From: Singulisphaera sp. GP187
GTDB taxonomy: Bacteria; Planctomycetota; Planctomycetia; Isosphaerales; Isosphaeraceae
Direction of reading: 5' to 3'
NCBI RefSeq assembly: GCF_900129635.1
Contig: NZ_FSRB01000001.1
Coordinates: forward strand, 1,961,501 to 2,025,500
DNA length: 64,000 nt
Position numbers and translations under genes: made by a program. This document shows, in pieces, positions 60,508-64,000 of the stretch. How positions within the stretch are numbered: the first letter of the stretch is position 1; every line of letters begins with the position of its first letter. The notes beneath the pieces were generated by a model that saw only the letters and a program-made list of their open reading frames with translations, made no database searches and was not told the DNA's origin.

Positions 60508-60654
60508 ACACTTGACGCTTAACTCAGGTCTGATTAGCCTCAAAGACGTCAGGTCCGTCGGCCGGTTCGCGGATTTGTTGTCGGAGCTTTTCTTCCCGCA
60601 CCGGGTCGAGCCCAATCCAGACCGGACCGTTTCCCCGCCGCAGGAGTTTTGAAC

Positions 60655-61467
60655 GTGGCGCTCGATCAAGATCAGAAGCCATCCGTATCAATATCAGCGC
60701 CGATCTCGGGCATTGATAACGAAATTGCCGCTTACCGAGCGATCAGCCCGGCAGCGATTCTGAGCTTGCTCTGCGGGTTAGTGGCCGTCCTCTGCTTCAC
60801 CAGCTGGTTCTTTCTCGCGTTCACGGTTGCCGCGATCGTTCTGGGCCTGAGCGCCGAACGGCGGATTCGTCGCGATCCCGAGATCTGGACGGGCCGAAAG
60901 ATGGCCCAAGCCGGAATGGCACTCGGCCTCGTCTTCGGTCTGGCCGCGGTGACGAGCACCCTGGTCCAAGATTTCCTCCGCTCGCGAGGCGCGGGACACT
61001 TTGCATCGCAATATGCCGACGTCTTGAAAAAGGGAAGTATCGAGGACGCCGTGTTCTATACGGTCTCGCCGCTCGCTCGCGAGGGAAAGAAGCCGGCCGA
61101 GATCTACAAAGAAATCTCCGCCCAGGCCCAACCCGGCATGCCTAACGAACAGCTTGCCGCGTTGCGGAATCTTCAGGACCGTCTGTCCAGCGGGCCTGGC
61201 GAAGCCATCGTCTTCGAAAGACTGGAAGGGCACGGCCTCGACGGCATGAATCCGTACGCCTCCGCCCTCTACCGGCTTCAAGGCCCCGGAAACCAGAAAT
61301 TCCCCGAGAAAGAGCAGTACGCCTTGATCTTTATCAAGGGGGCGACGATCAAGGGGCGGACGCAGTGGTGGGTCGAGAACTCGAAATTCCCGTATGAACC
61401 TGCTTCCTACGTGCACAAACAAAAATCAACCACCGAAGAAGGACAGGGGCAGGGTCACGCTCACTAA
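60655..61467 (+). CDS. DUF4190-type membrane protein
   Basis: 270 residues from GTG 60655, set by AGGAG eight bases upstream. Two adjacent membrane helices (ISPAAILSLLCGLVAVLCFT, FFLAFTVAAIVLGLSAERRI) as in DUF4190, then a third hydrophobic segment (MALGLVFGLAAVTSTLV) and an extracytoplasmic alpha/beta domain of about 160 residues. The protein ends in His-rich GQGQGHAH. Role unknown. Confidence 0.75.
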   Translation: MALDQDQKPSVSISAPISGIDNEIAAYRAISPAAILSLLCGLVAVLCFTSWFFLAFTVAAIVLGLSAERRIRRDPEIWTGRKMAQAGMALGLVFGLAAVTSTLVQDFLRSRGAGHFASQYADVLKKGSIEDAVFYTVSPLAREGKKPAEIYKEISAQAQPGMPNEQLAALRNLQDRLSSGPGEAIVFERLEGHGLDGMNPYASALYRLQGPGNQKFPEKEQYALIFIKGATIKGRTQWWVENSKFPYEPASYVHKQKSTTEEGQGQGHAH

Positions 61468-61570
61468 CTCACCAGTGGGTGGAGGGACCCAGCACGACCC
61501 AATGGCCCTATCCCTTGCTTGAAATTCAACGAGCGCTCCCGCGAACGACCAAGCAAGCCGATGATTCCGA

Positions 61571-61601
61571 AGAGGTGGTGGGGACAACCCACCACCTCTT
61601 T
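61571..61601 (+). terminator. Rho-independent-type terminator
   Basis: Perfect 12-bp stem AGAGGTGGTGGG (61571-61582) and its complement 61588-61599, 5-nt loop, followed by a short T run (TTT). About 100 bp after the DUF4190-type gene and just before the convergent queD gene; may act in both directions. Confidence 0.8.
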
Positions 61602-61672
61602 CCGTATCAGGTCGACTTCAACGTGTCATACACTCGAAAGCCGATTCAACGGAACGTCACTGATGCCGAAGC

Positions 61673-62080
61673 TCAGCCGGAGGCCGAGTAGGCCGCATAG
61701 CACTTCTCCGTCTCCCAAAGGATGACCTCGACCACCGGAAGCCCCTCGTCCGCGGTGCGTTCGAAGATCAGTCGAGCGATGTTCTCGGCCGTTGGATTCG
61801 CGTCCATCACGAAGACGCGCTCACCTTGCTCGATCAGGACAGGCAGAATCGGGTCGTCGCGGCAGAGGAGCATGTTGTGATCGAGGTTCTCGTCGATCCA
61901 GCGCTGAACTTTCTGCTTGATCTCAACAAAGTCGACGAGCATGCCCCGTGAGTCGAGTGCATTGGCCTCGAGCACGATCACCGCTCGGCCATTGTGGCCG
62001 TGAAGATGCTTGCACTTCCCCTCGTAATTGAGCAAGCGATGCCCATAGCAGAAAGCGATCTCGCGCGTCACTCGGTACAT
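61673..62080 (-). CDS. queD: 6-carboxy-tetrahydropterin synthase (QueD family)
   Basis: 135 residues. Zinc ligands His in CYGHRLLNYEGKC and HLHGHNG, with the candidate catalytic Cys in GKCKHLHGH and a DNMLL-like LDHNMLL region; C-terminal VEVILWETEKC matches the family. QueD converts dihydroneopterin triphosphate to 6-carboxytetrahydropterin in 7-deazaguanine (queuosine) synthesis. 24 bp downstream of the QueC-like gene on the same strand. Confidence 0.92.
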   Translation of the reverse strand: MYRVTREIAFCYGHRLLNYEGKCKHLHGHNGRAVIVLEANALDSRGMLVDFVEIKQKVQRWIDENLDHNMLLCRDDPILPVLIEQGERVFVMDANPTAENIARLIFERTADEGLPVVEVILWETEKCYAAYSASG

Positions 62081-62104
62081 CGTGGGATTCGTCTCGTCTA
62101 AAGT

Positions 62105-62818
62105 CTAAAGGTCAGTTCCCGCGGCCGTTCCATTCGGGCCGTCAGGAGAAGTCGCGGCGTAATTCGTTGGATCGGGAAAGCGCGCATCGCGAAATCCGTT
62201 GCGACGCTCCTCGCACTTATTGCACCGTCCGCAGTGCTGGCCGTCCACCGGACTCAGGCAGGAAAACGTAAACTGCAAGGGGAGGTCGCGGCCTCGCTTC
62301 AACACCTCGTCCTTATGCATCCGGTCAAACGGTCGCAAAATTCGGAGCCGGCCGTCCATCGCCTGGTTCACGGCCGCCTCGATCTGTTCAAAGAACGTCG
62401 GCGTACTGTCCGGGAACGGATTGGTGCCAAGACTGCCCAAGGCAAGATGCTCGACATTCCGCAGCCGGCACCACACCGCCGCTTTGGAAATGAACAGCAA
62501 GTTGCGACCGGGCAAGTAAACCGCCTCGTCAGGCGAGGTCGCGTCGGGAACAGCAATTCCCTCCACGCTCCAATGCCGGCCATAAACATTGGCGACCGGC
62601 TCGTCCAGAATCTCGAGAGGGAAGAGCCCCGGGTGCTCGACAGCCTGGAGGTAACGCCGCAAACAGCCCAGCTCAACCTCTTCCCAGTGGAGCCCAAACC
62701 GAAAGTAGAGCGGGCGGACCCGACGGAACTGCCGGAGCAAATCGACGCAGAGGATCGCGCTCTCCAAGCCGCCGCTGACTAGCACAGCGACTTCAGGGAT
62801 CGCGTCTAATTCGGACAT
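62105..62818 (-). CDS. QueC-like 7-cyano-7-deazaguanine synthase family protein, SGGLES variant
   Basis: 237 residues from ATG 62818; upstream in-frame codons lack a ribosome binding site. PP-loop reads SGGLESAI rather than the usual SGGxDS. C-terminal zinc site SCLSPVDGQHCGRCNKCEER matches QueC. QueC makes preQ0 from 7-carboxy-7-deazaguanine. The Asp-to-Glu change in the ATP loop may alter activity. Paired with QueD; QueE and GTP cyclohydrolase are not in the window. Confidence 0.85.
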   Translation of the reverse strand: MSELDAIPEVAVLVSGGLESAILCVDLLRQFRRVRPLYFRFGLHWEEVELGCLRRYLQAVEHPGLFPLEILDEPVANVYGRHWSVEGIAVPDATSPDEAVYLPGRNLLFISKAAVWCRLRNVEHLALGSLGTNPFPDSTPTFFEQIEAAVNQAMDGRLRILRPFDRMHKDEVLKRGRDLPLQFTFSCLSPVDGQHCGRCNKCEERRNGFRDARFPDPTNYAATSPDGPNGTAAGTDL

Positions 62819-63636
62819 CGTCTGTAACCTGCCTGCCGGTCTTGACGTCAAATGCGACCTACGTCCGACACGAACGGACCACGCATCAGACCAACCGAAG
62901 CATTTTAAGACGCCCTCATCCCGAGGGATAGTGGACCACGACGCAATCCGGTTGACCGAACGGCCTTCGTCTCCAAACCACGCAGAGCCCGCCCAACTCG
63001 CACGACCAGGCCTCCCCAGACGAGAAGCGGACGGAGAAAATCGCTCGGAACACCATCCCGGCAGAGAGGGGAGTAAGCCGCCACAAGGTCCGTGATGTCA
63101 TGATTCAACGTTCCTGCGCAAGACCACCCATTCACGTCTTCATTTTTGGATTTTTAAAAACGGCCGCTCGGGGACCACTCGACTGTTGACCTTCGGAGCC
63201 AACCTGCTATTATCTCCCTTGTCGCCTGTGTCACCACGGGTGACAACGAAACGGCCGGCTGACCTGGCTGCGGGAAACCGACGACCAAGACAGCGGGCCG
63301 CGATGTTGTCGGTAGGGTCGGCCGGCGTGACACGCCTTCACAGGCAAGTCGCTCCGGCCAATCGCATCGATAGCAACTTCGTTCTTTGACAATCCGGTCG
63401 ATCGTGGTTCTGTGGTTAACAGAGAACCTTTGAGGGAAGCCGGCGTGGAGCCGTTTGAGTCGTCTCGACCCCGTTTGGTTGGAGGTCGAATGGCGACGGA
63501 GACGGATCCAACAGCCAACAGCACGAGGGAGCAGGGGCTTGCCCCGGTGCCCTCGAGCTGCGACCAGTTAGCAAATTCCTCAACCCTAGAAGGTGAGGAC
63601 CGGATCTCTTGCTTTTCGGAGCAAGGGAGACGACCA
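62819..63636. other. rRNA upstream region
   Basis: About 820 bp between the QueC-like gene and 16S rRNA. Contains the promoter at 63186-63213. An AT-rich stretch at about 63140-63165 could be an UP element. A TTTGACA sequence near 63385 could be a second -35 box but lacks a good -10. Confidence 0.5.
63186..63213 (+). promoter_or_regulatory. Putative sigma-70 promoter of the rRNA operon
   Basis: -35 TTGACC (63186-63191), 16-bp spacer, -10 TATTAT (63208-63213), with an AT-rich stretch just upstream. It lies about 420 bp before the 16S start, leaving a long leader. Confidence 0.6.

Positions 63637-64000
<364 letters not shown>

Noticed and set aside
59301..60669. Minus-strand open frames of up to 366 codons
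   Set aside because: Lie opposite the SMP-30 end and the small membrane protein; composition typical of shadows.
62819..62905. preQ1 riboswitch upstream of the QueC-like gene
   Set aside because: The short leader has none of the preQ1 pseudoknot sequence features.
63380..63420. Second rRNA promoter at TTTGACA
   Set aside because: No acceptable -10 box at 16-18 bp spacing.

Overview
The window is high-GC DNA from a planctomycete, most likely family Isosphaeraceae. This rests on the 16S rRNA 5' end at the right edge, a giant secreted protein with a planctomycete-type N-terminus (arginine-rich stretch, then an LExR-like motif near residue 55), and a PEP-CTERM protein together with an exosortase. 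Species cannot be fixed from sequence alone.

Layout. (1) 1-10958, minus strand: the N-terminal part of a giant modular surface protein (PKD array, NHL-like region, Ig/cadherin-like array, SdrD-type B domain, P-domain, start of an RHS-type region). It is cut by the window edge and interrupted by two apparent single-base frameshifts. (2) 12.2-18.1 kb, minus: a YchF-like NTPase, then a MoxR / DUF58 / TgpA-type transglutaminase operon. (3) 18.4-40.4 kb: a large exopolysaccharide locus. The plus arm (18.4-24.7) holds four glycosyltransferases and a polymerase-like membrane protein. It converges on a minus arm that reads from 40.36 kb down to 24.7 kb: WecA/MraY-type initiating transferase, Wzc-type tyrosine autokinase, O-antigen ligase-like protein, FHA/transmembrane/TPR protein, exosortase, EpsI, Gmd, a phosphodiesterase-superfamily protein, an FkbM methyltransferase and a GT4 enzyme with an altered active-site motif. 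(4) 41.0-42.1 kb: an S49 (SppA-fold) lipoprotein that appears to lack both catalytic residues. (5) 42.3-50.6 kb: an insertion-sequence island with four transposase genes (one with perfect 24-bp ends, IS630, IS701, IS4), a MITE-like element, a small unrecognised gene, a membrane-protein gene split by IS701, and a PEP-CTERM protein that is a natural candidate substrate for the exosortase 18 kb away. (6) 50.7-61.5 kb: ECF sigma factor with its putative anti-sigma factor, SDR oxidoreductase, SprT-like protein, secreted peroxiredoxin, a large membrane/TPR protein, an SMP-30 family protein and two small membrane proteins. (7) 61.7-62.8 kb: QueD and a QueC-like enzyme. (8) 63.2 kb to the end: an rRNA promoter and the start of 16S rRNA.

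How the parts may work together (inference): the initiating transferase, glycosyltransferases, polymerase/ligase and Wzc-type kinase would build and export a polysaccharide. Exosortase plus EpsI would process PEP-CTERM proteins and couple them to the envelope or matrix. The FHA protein could connect phosphorylation to this machinery.

A recurring oddity is single-base frame disruption in otherwise well-conserved genes (giant protein twice, FHA protein at a run of eight C/G, IS701 transposase at a C7/T5 run). Uncorrected sequencing error and real slippage cannot be told apart from one consensus sequence. No tRNA, CRISPR array or replication origin was seen.
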